Source: Lachnospiraceae bacterium | Lineage (GTDB): Bacteria > Bacillota > Clostridia > Lachnospirales > Lachnospiraceae | DNA length: 36,960 nt | Assembly (NCBI GenBank): GCA_017480445.1 | Contig: JAFVAO010000060.1 | Location: 1 to 36,960 of the forward strand | Reading direction: 5' to 3' | Shown: positions 15,403 through 23,346 of the stretch, piece by piece | How the letters are laid out: each line of letters starts with the position of its first letter | How positions within the stretch are numbered: the first letter of the stretch is position 1 | Program-made: the position numbers and the translations under genes | The notes under the pieces: model-generated | What the model saw: only the letters and a program-made list of their open reading frames with translations | What the model was told of the DNA's origin: nothing | Database searches by the model: none

Positions 15403-16338
15403 ATGCCGATTAAGACACAGAGTGAACTTCCTGCAAAGGAAATTCTGGAAAATGAAAATATATTTGTGATGGACGAAAACCGCGCAATGCATCAGGACAT
15501 CCGTCCGCTGCAGGTGCTGATTTTGAATATCATGCCGGTGAAGCAGGATACGGAGCTGCAGCTTCTGCGGGCACTGTCCAATACGCCGTTGCAGATTGAT
15601 GTGACCTTTATGAATGTGCGGAATCATATTTCCAAGAATACGCCGGCCAGCCATCTGAATAAATTTTATGTCACCTTTGACGAGGTGAAGGAGAAAAAGT
15701 ACGACGGCATGATTATCACCGGCGCGCCGGTGGAGGATATCTCCTTCGAGGAGGTGGATTACTGGGACGAGATCTGCGAGGTGTTCGACTGGACGAAGGA
15801 TCATGTGACCTCGACGCTGCACATCTGCTGGGCTGCACAGGCGGCATTTTATCACTATTACGGCATCAACAAGAGACAGCTTCCGCAGAAGTTGTTCGGC
15901 GTGTATGAACACAGGGTGTCCAACCGCAAGATCCCGCTGGTGCGGGGCTTTGACGATGTCTTCCTGGCACCGCACAGCAGGCATACGGAGACCCCGGCGG
16001 CGGCGATCCATGCCTGCGAGGAGATCACGGTGCTGGCGGAGTCCGACGCGGCGGGCGTGTTTCTCGCCATCGCGGAGGGCGGCAGAAAGATTTTTGTCAA
16101 CGGGCATCCGGAGTATGACCGGTATACTCTGCGCAATGAATATGAGCGGGATCTGGGGAAGGGTCTGAACATCCAGATACCATACCACTATTTCCCGGAG
16201 GATGATCCGACACAGCGACCGCTTTTGCAGTGGAGGAGCCATAGCAACAACCTGTATAGCAACTGGTTGAACTATTATGTATATCAGGTGACGCCCTACG
16301 ATCTGAACGAGGTGGAGTACGAGGGAATGTGGATCTGA
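15403..16338 (+). CDS. metA: Homoserine O-acetyltransferase (MetA family)
   Basis: 311 aa, full length. The fold is a class I glutamine amidotransferase-like MetA, with nucleophile C142 (HICWAAQA) and the His-Glu pair H235/E237 (VNGHPEYDRY). It acylates L-homoserine as the first committed step to methionine in the cytosol. Residue 111 is Glu (ITGAPVED); in characterised MetA proteins Glu at this position goes with acetyl-CoA use and Gly (as in E. coli) with succinyl-CoA, so acetyl transfer is predicted although many databases would call it a succinyltransferase. The SD GAGGAAA precedes the start. It lies 64 nt after ligA with no visible S-box, T-box or terminator in the gap. Confidence 0.95.
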   Translation: MPIKTQSELPAKEILENENIFVMDENRAMHQDIRPLQVLILNIMPVKQDTELQLLRALSNTPLQIDVTFMNVRNHISKNTPASHLNKFYVTFDEVKEKKYDGMIITGAPVEDISFEEVDYWDEICEVFDWTKDHVTSTLHICWAAQAAFYHYYGINKRQLPQKLFGVYEHRVSNRKIPLVRGFDDVFLAPHSRHTETPAAAIHACEEITVLAESDAAGVFLAIAEGGRKIFVNGHPEYDRYTLRNEYERDLGKGLNIQIPYHYFPEDDPTQRPLLQWRSHSNNLYSNWLNYYVYQVTPYDLNEVEYEGMWI

Positions 16339-16395
16339 GAAAAGCTTATTTTGGAGGAATATTTTGCCAGACTTGTCCATATACTATAGAGAGCG

Positions 16396-16413
16396 GAAAA
16401 GCGGATGCTTTTC
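16396..16413 (+). promoter_or_regulatory. Small hairpin in the metA-downstream leader
   Basis: GAAAAGC (16396-16402) pairs with GCTTTTC (16407-16413) around GGAT. No T run follows, so it is not a standard terminator; it may protect or process the mRNA ahead of the next gene. No convincing promoter is seen in the 98-nt gap. Confidence 0.35.
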
Positions 16414-16436
16414 ACAAATCATAGGAGGTAGGCAAT

Positions 16437-16676
16437 ATGGCTAGAGGACAGAGAAAAACGCTGGATGAAAAAATTGAGGCGAAGCAGGAGATCATCGATG
16501 CGCTGCTGACCAGAATCGACTCGGAGCGTGCGGAGCTGGCGGAACTGATGGAGGCAAAACGCTTGCAGGAGTTGGAGAAGGTAAGTGAAATGATGGAGGA
16601 ATATGGTCTGGATCCGGAGGAAGTGGTGCAGGCATTGCAGCAATTTATGGACCAGAAACAGGAAGAGGCATCCTAA
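16437..16676 (+). CDS. 79-aa coiled-coil protein of unknown function
   Basis: 79 aa, strongly charged and helical ([20 protein letters not shown], then [39 protein letters not shown] in split form: [11 protein letters not shown] and [14 protein letters not shown]). The first 55 residues look like a coiled coil and the [11 protein letters not shown] stretch like a short helical hook, loosely reminiscent of H-NS-type small nucleoid proteins, but I see no DNA-binding motif. The start has a strong SD, AGGAGG (16423-16428), 8 nt away. Its TAA stop overlaps the stop codon of the convergent activase gene. Confidence 0.8.
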   Translation: MARGQRKTLDEKIEAKQEIIDALLTRIDSERAELAELMEAKRLQELEKVSEMMEEYGLDPEEVVQALQQFMDQKQEEAS

Positions 16677-16692
16677 CGGGTGCCTCTTTTTT
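16665..16692 (+). terminator. Terminator whose loop contains both convergent stop codons
   Basis: GAGGCATCC (16665-16673) pairs with GGGTGCCTC (16678-16686, one T-G wobble) around the loop TAAC, followed by TTTTTT (16687-16692). The TAA (16674-16676) ends the + strand gene, and the complementary TAG (16673-16675) ends the minus-strand gene. The T run serves + strand transcripts; leftward transcripts meet only a weakly T-rich flank. Confidence 0.85.
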
Positions 16693-19600
16693 CAATGTTT
16701 TTCTGTGCGGTGGACAGCATCAGTTTGATGCGGTTCAGCTGGTTTACTTCGCTGGCGCCGGGATCGTAATCGATGGCCACAATGTTGGACTCCGGATAGG
16801 CCTTGCGCAGCGCCTTGATGACGCCCTTGCCCACCACATGGTTGGGCAGACAGCCGAAGGGCTGTGTGCAGACGATGTTGGGCACTTCATCGTGGATCAG
16901 CTCCACCATCTCACCTGTGAGGAACCAGCCCTCACCGGTCTGGTTGCCGATGTTGACAATGGGCTCCGCGAAGTCTGCAATTTTGCGGATGGGCGTCGGG
17001 GTGGAGAAATGTTTGCTCTTTCTCAGTTCATCCACCGTGGCCTTGCGAAGGACGTTCTCTATCGCCCAGATGCCAAGCTTGGACAGACGCGCCGCCCGCT
17101 TGCTGGTGCCCAGATATTCCGCCTTATATACCTGATTGTAAAAGCAGTAGAGCATAAAGTCGATCAGATCGGGCACAACGGCCTCGGCACCCTCCTGCTC
17201 CAAAAGCTCCACCAGATGGTTGTTGCCGGCGGGGGAGAACTTGACCAGAATCTCGCCCACAATGCCGACGCGGGGCTTTCGGATCTCCAGAAGCGGAATA
17301 TTGTCAAAGTCCCGTATGATCTGCCGGCAGAGGCCGTTAAATTTCAAGAGGTTGATGTGCTTGGCCGTGACGAAATCCTGTACGACCTTCAGCCACTTTT
17401 GGTGAACGGCGTCCACGCTGCCCGGGGTAGCCTCATAGGGGCGCATGCGATAGACGCAGCGCATGAAGATATCGCCGAACTGTGCGCCGATCGCTGCCCG
17501 CAGCAGCAGATCCGCGTTCAGATGGAAGCCGGGGTTGGACTCAATGCCCGCCAGATTCAGGGAAATGACGGGGATATATTCCATGCCGGCTTTCTGCAGG
17601 GCGCGGCGTATGAAACCGATATAGTTGGTCGCACGGCATCCGCCGCCGGTCTGCGACATGATGATGGCTGTCTTATGCAGATCGTATTTGCCGGAGTGCA
17701 GTGCTTCCATGATCTGGCCTACGACCAGCAAGGACGGGTAGCAGGCGTCGTTGTTCACGTATTTTAAGCCCATGTCCACAGAGTGTCGGTTGTCGTTGTC
17801 CAGCACCTCGAAATTGTAGCCGCAGGCGTTGAACGCAGGCTGCAGAATCTCGAAATGGATCGGCGACATCTGCGGGCAGAGGATGGTGTAGTCCTTGCGC
17901 ATCTCCTCGGTGAAGGGCACCTTCACAATGGCGGAGGAACGAATGGTTCGCTGCTTGTTCATGCGCTCCCGCACAGCGATGGCGGAGAGCAGAGAGCGAA
18001 TCCGGATGCGCGCCGCGCCAAGGTTATTCACTTCATCAATCTTCAGACAGGTATAGATCTTGTCGGAGCCGGAGAGAATATCGTTGACCTGGTCTGTGGT
18101 CACGGCATCCAGTCCGCAGCCGAAGGAATTCAACTGGATCAGATCCAGATTGTCCACCGTTTTTACATAGCTTGCCGCGGCGTACAGTCTGGAGTGGTAC
18201 ATCCATTGGTCGGAGACGATGAGCGGCCGCTCGGGACAGCCCAGGTGGGAGATGGAATCCTCTGTAAATACCGCCACGTCGTAGGAGGTAATGAGCTCCG
18301 GAATCCCGTGATTGATCTCGGGATCCACGTGGTAGGGACGTCCGGCGAGGACGATGCCGCGACGGCCGGTATCCTTTAAGTATTGCAGGGTTTCTTCTCC
18401 TTTTTGCTGCATATCTTTGTGCATGGCGTTCAGCTCATCAAAGCCCTTGCGTACTGCAGCGGCGATTTCCTGCTTCGGAATGTCCGAAAATTCTCTGACA
18501 AGGGCGTCCGTGATCGTGTCCACATCCCGGAAGGACATGAACGGATTGCGGAAGCGCACCTGACCGGAGGTGATCTCCTCCACGTTATTCTTGATGTTTT
18601 CCGAGTAGGAGGTCACGATCGGGCAGTTGTAGTGGTTGTTGGCATCTTCGAACTCGTTGCGCTCGTAAAACAGCGCGGGGTAGAAGATAAAGTCAACCCC
18701 CTGCCGGATCAGCCAGGTCACATGCCCGTGGGCGAGCTTGGCCGGATAGCACTCCGACTCGCTGGGGATGGACTCGATGCCGAGCTCATAAATCTTGCGG
18801 TTTGAACTCGGGGAGAGTACGACACGGTATCCCAGCTCTGTGAAAAACACATGCCAGAAGGGATAGTTTTCATACATGTTCAGGACTCTGGGAATTCCGA
18901 CGGTGCCGCGGGGCGCCTTGTCGGCATCCAGAGAGCTGTACTGGAACAATCGGTGTAATTTATATTCGAACAGATTCGGAATGTTGTTTACATTTTTCTT
19001 GCCGCCGATGCCGCGCTCGCAGCGGTTGCCGGAGATAAACTGACGGCCGCCGGAGAATTTGTTGATGGTCAGTCGGCAGTTGTTGGTGCAGCCCTTACAC
19101 TTGGCCATGCTGGTCTCGAATTGCAGGGCGCAGATTTTCTCGTAGGAGAGCATGGAGGTCTCATAGCCCTCTTCGTAATTGTCCCGTGCGATCAAAGCGG
19201 CGCCGAATGCGCCCATAATGCCCGCGATGTCGGGGCGGATGGCCTCGCAGTCCGCGATTTTTTCAAAGCTGCGCAGAACGGCGTCGTTGTAGAAGGTGCC
19301 GCCCTGTACGACAATGTTTTTGCCAAGCTCCGAGGCGTCGGAGACCTTGATTACCTTAAACAGTGCGTTCTTGATGACGGAATAGGCCAGACCCGCGGAG
19401 ATATCCGCCACGGAGGCGCCTTCCTTCTGGGCCTGTTTCACCTTGGAATTCATGAAGACCGTACAGCGTGTTCCCAGATCGATGGGATGGGCGGCAAACA
19501 GTGCGGCCTTGGCAAAATCCTGTACACTGTAGTCTAAGGATTTGGCGAAGGTCTCAATAAAGGAACCGCAGCCGGAGGAGCAGGCTTCGTTGAGCTGTAC

Positions 19601-20923
19601 GCTGTCCACCGTCTGGTTCTTGATCTTGATGCATTTCATATCCTGACCGCCGATGTCGAGGATGCAGTCCACATCCGGATTGAAAAAGGCGGCAGCATTG
19701 TAGTGCGCCACGGTCTCCACCTCGCCGTCATCCAGCAAAAAGGCCGCTTTGATCAAAGCCTCACCGTAGCCGGTGGAGCAGGAGCGCACGATCTGTACGC
19801 CCTCCGGAAGCTGCGCATAGATCTCTTTTAAGGAGCGAATCGACGTCTTTAAAGGGCTGCCGTCGTTGTTGGCGTAAAATGAGTAGAGCAGCTGACCGGC
19901 TTCGCCCACGAGCGCCACCTTGGTCGTGGTGGAACCCGCATCGATGCCGAGGAACGCTTTGCCACGGTAAGTGGCGAGGTCGCCGGTCTCCACATGGTGT
20001 TTGCCATGGCGCTCTTTGAAGGCTGCATAGGCTGCCTCATCCGCAAAGAGCGGCTCCATGCGCTCCACCTCAAACGCCATCTTGATCTCGGAGGAGAGCT
20101 TTTGCACCATCTCCGTCATGGAGAAGGAGATGTCCTCCCTGGCGTTGAGTGCGGAACCGATGGCGGCAAACAGGTGGGAGTTGTCCGTATCGATGATATG
20201 CTCCTCGTCCAAGCCCAGCGTGCGGATAAAGGCCGCTTTCAGCTGATCCAGGAAGTGCAGCGGACCGCCCAGAAACGCCACATGGCCGCGAATCGGCTTA
20301 CCGCAGGCAAGACCGGAGATGGTCTGGTTGACCACCGCCTGAAAAATCGAGGCGGACAGATCTTCCTTGGTCGCGCCCTCGTTGATCAGGGGCTGGATAT
20401 CCGTCTTGGCAAATACGCCGCAGCGCGCGGCAATGGTGTATAAAGACTGATAATTCTTGGCATACTCATTGAGACCGGCGGCGTCGGTCTGGATCAGGGA
20501 CGCCATCTGGTCGATAAAGGAGCCGGTACCGCCGGCACAGATGCCGTTCATGCGCTGTTCGACGTTGCCGCCCTCAAAATAAATGATCTTAGCGTCCTCG
20601 CCGCCCAGCTCAATCGCCACGTCGGTCTTGGGGGCCAGCTCCTGCAGAGAGGTAGCTACGGCGATGACCTCCTGTGTGAAGGGGACGCCCAAATGGTTGG
20701 CCAGTGTCAGACCGCCGGAGCCGGTGATCATGGGATGAAGCGTGAGATCGCCCAGCTGTGTATACGCTTTTTCCAAAAGTCCATGCAGGGTCTCCCGAAT
20801 ATTGGCAAAATGCCGCTCATAATCGGAAAATAAAATATGATGTTGTTCATCCAGAATGGCAATCTTGACGGTGGTAGAGCCGATATCAATACCGCAGGTT
20901 GCGTGCATGGTGGATTCGTTCAT
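16673..20923 (-). CDS. Acyl-CoA dehydratase activase / HgdC-HgdB fusion (DUF2229)
   Basis: 1416 aa from the ATG at 20923, chosen because GGAAGG (20933-20938) lies 9 nt upstream; the ATG at 20932 directly abuts that SD. Two BadF/BcrA/HgdC-type ASKHA ATPase domains stand in tandem: [15 protein letters not shown] (about residue 12) with [12 protein letters not shown] and [11 protein letters not shown], and [15 protein letters not shown] (about 325) with [13 protein letters not shown] and [11 protein letters not shown]. Each keeps the two Cys that in HgdC hold the bridging [4Fe-4S] cluster. A Cys cluster (CKGCTNNCR, about 605) leads to a DUF2229 domain and a C-terminal HgdB-like region. Activases use ATP to push an electron into 2-hydroxyacyl-CoA dehydratases. 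No dehydratase genes are adjacent, and this stand-alone fused form has no settled substrate. It is the only minus-strand gene and has its own promoter. Confidence 0.9.
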   Translation of the reverse strand: MNESTMHATCGIDIGSTTVKIAILDEQHHILFSDYERHFANIRETLHGLLEKAYTQLGDLTLHPMITGSGGLTLANHLGVPFTQEVIAVATSLQELAPKTDVAIELGGEDAKIIYFEGGNVEQRMNGICAGGTGSFIDQMASLIQTDAAGLNEYAKNYQSLYTIAARCGVFAKTDIQPLINEGATKEDLSASIFQAVVNQTISGLACGKPIRGHVAFLGGPLHFLDQLKAAFIRTLGLDEEHIIDTDNSHLFAAIGSALNAREDISFSMTEMVQKLSSEIKMAFEVERMEPLFADEAAYAAFKERHGKHHVETGDLATYRGKAFLGIDAGSTTTKVALVGEAGQLLYSFYANNDGSPLKTSIRSLKEIYAQLPEGVQIVRSCSTGYGEALIKAAFLLDDGEVETVAHYNAAAFFNPDVDCILDIGGQDMKCIKIKNQTVDSVQLNEACSSGCGSFIETFAKSLDYSVQDFAKAALFAAHPIDLGTRCTVFMNSKVKQAQKEGASVADISAGLAYSVIKNALFKVIKVSDASELGKNIVVQGGTFYNDAVLRSFEKIADCEAIRPDIAGIMGAFGAALIARDNYEEGYETSMLSYEKICALQFETSMAKCKGCTNNCRLTINKFSGGRQFISGNRCERGIGGKKNVNNIPNLFEYKLHRLFQYSSLDADKAPRGTVGIPRVLNMYENYPFWHVFFTELGYRVVLSPSSNRKIYELGIESIPSESECYPAKLAHGHVTWLIRQGVDFIFYPALFYERNEFEDANNHYNCPIVTSYSENIKNNVEEITSGQVRFRNPFMSFRDVDTITDALVREFSDIPKQEIAAAVRKGFDELNAMHKDMQQKGEETLQYLKDTGRRGIVLAGRPYHVDPEINHGIPELITSYDVAVFTEDSISHLGCPERPLIVSDQWMYHSRLYAAASYVKTVDNLDLIQLNSFGCGLDAVTTDQVNDILSGSDKIYTCLKIDEVNNLGAARIRIRSLLSAIAVRERMNKQRTIRSSAIVKVPFTEEMRKDYTILCPQMSPIHFEILQPAFNACGYNFEVLDNDNRHSVDMGLKYVNNDACYPSLLVVGQIMEALHSGKYDLHKTAIIMSQTGGGCRATNYIGFIRRALQKAGMEYIPVISLNLAGIESNPGFHLNADLLLRAAIGAQFGDIFMRCVYRMRPYEATPGSVDAVHQKWLKVVQDFVTAKHINLLKFNGLCRQIIRDFDNIPLLEIRKPRVGIVGEILVKFSPAGNNHLVELLEQEGAEAVVPDLIDFMLYCFYNQVYKAEYLGTSKRAARLSKLGIWAIENVLRKATVDELRKSKHFSTPTPIRKIADFAEPIVNIGNQTGEGWFLTGEMVELIHDEVPNIVCTQPFGCLPNHVVGKGVIKALRKAYPESNIVAIDYDPGASEVNQLNRIKLMLSTAQKNIEKRGTR

Positions 20924-20976
20924 ATATATCATCCTTCCAAATAAAAATCATGCAAAACCACTTGTGTTTGTGCAGC

Positions 20977-21019
20977 CGGATTGACATGATCCGACAAAAG
21001 AATGTCCCGGACGACATTC
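20977..21019 (-). promoter_or_regulatory. Inverted repeats at the start of the activase transcript
   Basis: GAATGTC (21000-21006) and GACATTC (21013-21019) form a 7-bp inverted repeat around a 6-nt centre, covering about +1 to +20 of the predicted minus-strand transcript. A second, shorter repeat, CGGAT/ATCCG (20977-20981 and 20989-20993), follows. They could be an operator or 5' RNA hairpins in a leader of about 95 nt. Confidence 0.45.
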
Positions 21020-21025
21020 CAACCC

Positions 21026-21054
21026 ATTATACGTCATTCAATTCTAAAATGCAA
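21026..21054 (-). promoter_or_regulatory. Sigma-A promoter of the activase gene
   Basis: Read on the minus strand, TTGCAT (21054-21049), a 17-nt spacer and a perfect TATAAT (21031-21026). Transcription should begin near 21019. Confidence 0.7.
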
Positions 21055-21116
21055 CGAACAAAATGTGAAACATCTGTGAGGAATCCTAAAATCTTTGTAA
21101 AATAGAAAAACCTTGG

Positions 21117-21145
21117 TTTACTTATGGATTTTCACATGGTAAAAT
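21117..21145 (+). promoter_or_regulatory. Sigma-A promoter of the rhomboid-led operon
   Basis: TTTACT (21117-21122), 17 nt, TAAAAT (21140-21145). It heads the run of genes from 21203 onward. Confidence 0.6.
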
Positions 21146-21154
21146 ATACCATGT
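21134..21154 (+). promoter_or_regulatory. Palindrome overlapping the -10 (putative operator)
   Basis: ACATGGTA (21134-21141) and TACCATGT (21147-21154) are perfect 8-bp inverted arms around AAATA. The site lies across the predicted -10 at 21140-21145, a typical repressor position. It differs in sequence from the palindromes before the BspA-like gene. Confidence 0.5.
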
Positions 21155-21202
21155 ATATGCGTAAATATAGGGAAAATGTACCAAAAAGGGAGTGACCTTT
21201 TT

Positions 21203-22141
21203 ATGAAAAAAAATGGTGGAAACAGGAGCTTTGAGAGTCGATTCGGCAGGTATGCCATCCCGAATCTGTCTCTGATTCTGGTGTTGTGTTATGTGGCAGG
21301 CTATATCATCCAGCTGGTCAATGCGGACTTTATGCAGTTTCTGCGCCTGGATCCTTATCAGATCCTGCACGGACAGGTATGGCGTATTTTTACCTGGATC
21401 ATCAGCCCGCCTTCTTCATTGGATGTCTTTACGATCATCATGTTGTTTTTCTATTATAGTATCGGAACCAACCTGGAGCGCACCTGGGGGACGTATCGCT
21501 ACAATGTATATATCTTCGGCGGCATGCTGATCACGGTGATCGCCGCCTTTGTATGTATGGGCGTCTGCTATCTGCTGCTGGGGCAGGAGGGAATTGAGCA
21601 GATCGGCGAGGTGTACGGCGCGTACTACGGCGGGAATTTCCTGCGGATGTCGGGCGAGGCGATGTTCTTTTCCTTAGGATCACTGATGTTCAGCACCTAC
21701 TATATCAATATGTCCATTTTCCTGGCTTATGCAGCGACTTATCCGGACAATCTGGTGCTGTTGATGTTCGTGGTGCCGGTGAAGGTGAAGTGGCTGGCGA
21801 TTATCTATGCGTTGATCTTAGTGATCGATATGGTCTCCGGATTCTTCGGCGGACCGTTTGCATGGTTCTCGGTGGTGGCCATCGCGGCATCGTTGTTAAA
21901 CTTCCTGATCTTCTGGCTGCGCAGCCGGAATCTGTCCTATTTGAGCCCCAAACAGGTCAAGCGCAAGGTGGTGTTCAAACAGCAGGTGCGCGCCGGAGAG
22001 AAGCAGGCGGGACACAAATGCTGCATCTGCGGCAGAACCGATGCGGACTATCCGGAGCTTGCGTTCCGGTACTGTTCCAAATGTGCCGGCAGCTACGAAT
22101 ACTGTCAGGATCATTTATTCACGCATGAGCACAAGATTTGA
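21203..22141 (+). CDS. Rhomboid-fold membrane protein with C-terminal Cys-rich ribbon
   Basis: 312 aa from the ATG at 21203, preceded by AAGGGAG (about 21186-21192); an upstream ATG at 21176 is possible. It has about six hydrophobic segments and rhomboid/Derlin landmarks: HGQVWRIFTWI in loop 1, GTNLERTWGTYRYN after helix 2, and a VKWLAIIYALILVID helix. The serine protease motif GxSG is absent (YINMSIFLAYAAT lies where it would be expected) and no catalytic His is evident, so it is probably a non-proteolytic rhomboid-like protein. After the last helix comes a cytoplasmic tail with CCIC-G, YCSKC and YCQDH, likely a zinc ribbon. Its role is unknown; related inactive rhomboids bind and route membrane proteins. 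The next gene starts 18 nt after the stop. Confidence 0.78.
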   Translation: MKKNGGNRSFESRFGRYAIPNLSLILVLCYVAGYIIQLVNADFMQFLRLDPYQILHGQVWRIFTWIISPPSSLDVFTIIMLFFYYSIGTNLERTWGTYRYNVYIFGGMLITVIAAFVCMGVCYLLLGQEGIEQIGEVYGAYYGGNFLRMSGEAMFFSLGSLMFSTYYINMSIFLAYAATYPDNLVLLMFVVPVKVKWLAIIYALILVIDMVSGFFGGPFAWFSVVAIAASLLNFLIFWLRSRNLSYLSPKQVKRKVVFKQQVRAGEKQAGHKCCICGRTDADYPELAFRYCSKCAGSYEYCQDHLFTHEHKI

Positions 22142-22158
22142 GGAGGCATGTGGGCCGT

Positions 22159-22896
22159 ATGAATCGGGAAGTACAATTTGCGCAGACCTTGGAAAAGGTG
22201 CGGGCGCTTGCCAAAGAACAGGGAAACTGTGTCAGTGAGGAGCAGGTGCAGGAGGCGTTTGCGGATCTGGCGCTGAGCGGGGAACAATTGCAGCTGGTGT
22301 ACGATTATCTGCTCAAACACAAGGTCGGCATCGGACAGCCCGTGGATCCGGATTCGTTTTTAAGCGAGGAGGAGCGGGACTATCTGAAGGATTATCTGGA
22401 GGAGATCTTAACCCTCGGGGACTACAGCGAGGGGCAGATGCAGGCGCTGACATTGTCGGCCATGGCCGGAGAGCGGGATGCACAGGAAAAGCTGGTGCAT
22501 GCGCATCTGAAGGATGTGGCGGAGATCGCCAAGCTCTATGCGGGGCAGGGGATTTTCCTGGAGGATCTGATCGGTGAGGGCAATCTGGCGCTGGCCTTCG
22601 GCGTGGGGATGCTGGGCAGTCTGGAAAAGCCGGAGGAAGCGCAGGGCATGCTGGCGAAAATGATCATGGACGCCATGGAGGAGTATATCGCAGAGAATGT
22701 CCGCAACGAAAAGACAGATCAAAAGGTGGCGGACCGCGTCAACCGCGTGGCGGATCAGGCCAGACAGATGGCGGATGAGCTGCGGCGCAAGGTGACTGTG
22801 CAGGAGCTCGCCGCGGAGACGGGCATGAGCGAACAACGGATCCGGGATGCCGTGCGGATGAGCGGCTTCAAAATCGAGGACATAACGGATGAATAA
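22159..22896 (+). CDS. Sigma-70-like protein lacking region 4
   Basis: 245 aa from the ATG at 22159 (AGGAGG at 22141-22146; a GTG at 22150 and a TTG at 22138 are in-frame alternatives). Residues about 10-50 resemble sigma region 1.1 (EEQVQEAFADLALSGEQLQLVYDYL in split form: EEQVQEAFADL, LVYDYL). Residues about 105-165 look like region 2 (LVHAHLKDVAEIAKLYAGQG then LEDLIGEGNLAL, cf. the LV--NLRLV--IA--Y--RG--F-DLIQEGN-GL core). Residues about 205-245 resemble region 3 (VTVQELAAETGMSEQRIRDA). There is no region 4, so the -35 element could not be read in the normal way. It may be a core-binding regulator rather than a true sigma factor. It overlaps the next gene by 8 nt. Confidence 0.72.
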   Translation: MNREVQFAQTLEKVRALAKEQGNCVSEEQVQEAFADLALSGEQLQLVYDYLLKHKVGIGQPVDPDSFLSEEERDYLKDYLEEILTLGDYSEGQMQALTLSAMAGERDAQEKLVHAHLKDVAEIAKLYAGQGIFLEDLIGEGNLALAFGVGMLGSLEKPEEAQGMLAKMIMDAMEEYIAENVRNEKTDQKVADRVNRVADQARQMADELRRKVTVQELAAETGMSEQRIRDAVRMSGFKIEDITDE

Positions 22897-23308
22897 AACG
22901 GTTTATGAAGATTATAAATATTGTGTGCAGGATGTGGGAACGGTGTATATCGGGAGCAAATATACGCTGGAGGAGCTGTTGAACACAGAGGATGTCCCCT
23001 TCAAATTTCAGCTGGTGACGGAGCGGTATATTTTACCCAAGGCCGATCCGGAGGATACGCTGGAGACGCATTTGTATTATCTGGAAGAGAAAAGCTTTCT
23101 GATCAAGATCTACCGGCAGCTGAGGGCGCGGGTGAAAGTGAATTATATCCGTGAGAAAAAGCATCTCGGCGGAAGGGTGACCAGGGAGTACGACACCAAA
23201 ATGATGTCCGTGGATCAGTTGGCTGGGCTGTCTAAGGAGGAAAAGGAAGCGATCGGGCTCACGGTGCAGGAGCTTGCGGTGAGTAAGCTGGCGCTGATGG
23301 GGTTTTGA
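22889..23308 (+). CDS. Uncharacterised 139-aa protein
   Basis: 139 aa starting MNKTVYEDYKYCVQDVGTVY. The N-terminal half alternates strands and aromatics (TVYIGSKYTLEELLNTEDVP, FKFQLVTERYILPKADP), the middle is basic and helical (FLIKIYRQLRARVKVNYIRE), and the end is acidic-helical. It has no membrane segment or signal peptide and I do not recognise a family. The 8-nt overlap with the sigma-like gene and tight spacing to the protease suggest co-expression. Association with the sigma-like protein is a positional inference only. Confidence 0.75.
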   Translation: MNKTVYEDYKYCVQDVGTVYIGSKYTLEELLNTEDVPFKFQLVTERYILPKADPEDTLETHLYYLEEKSFLIKIYRQLRARVKVNYIREKKHLGGRVTREYDTKMMSVDQLAGLSKEEKEAIGLTVQELAVSKLALMGF

Positions 23309-23346
23309 GCAATTATTTAAATGAAAAAGAAAGGTGTAAAATCAGG

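Noticed and set aside
16838-17767. 309-codon + strand frame opposite the activase
   Set aside because: The minus strand encodes conserved activase sequence throughout; the + frame has no SD or recognisable domain.
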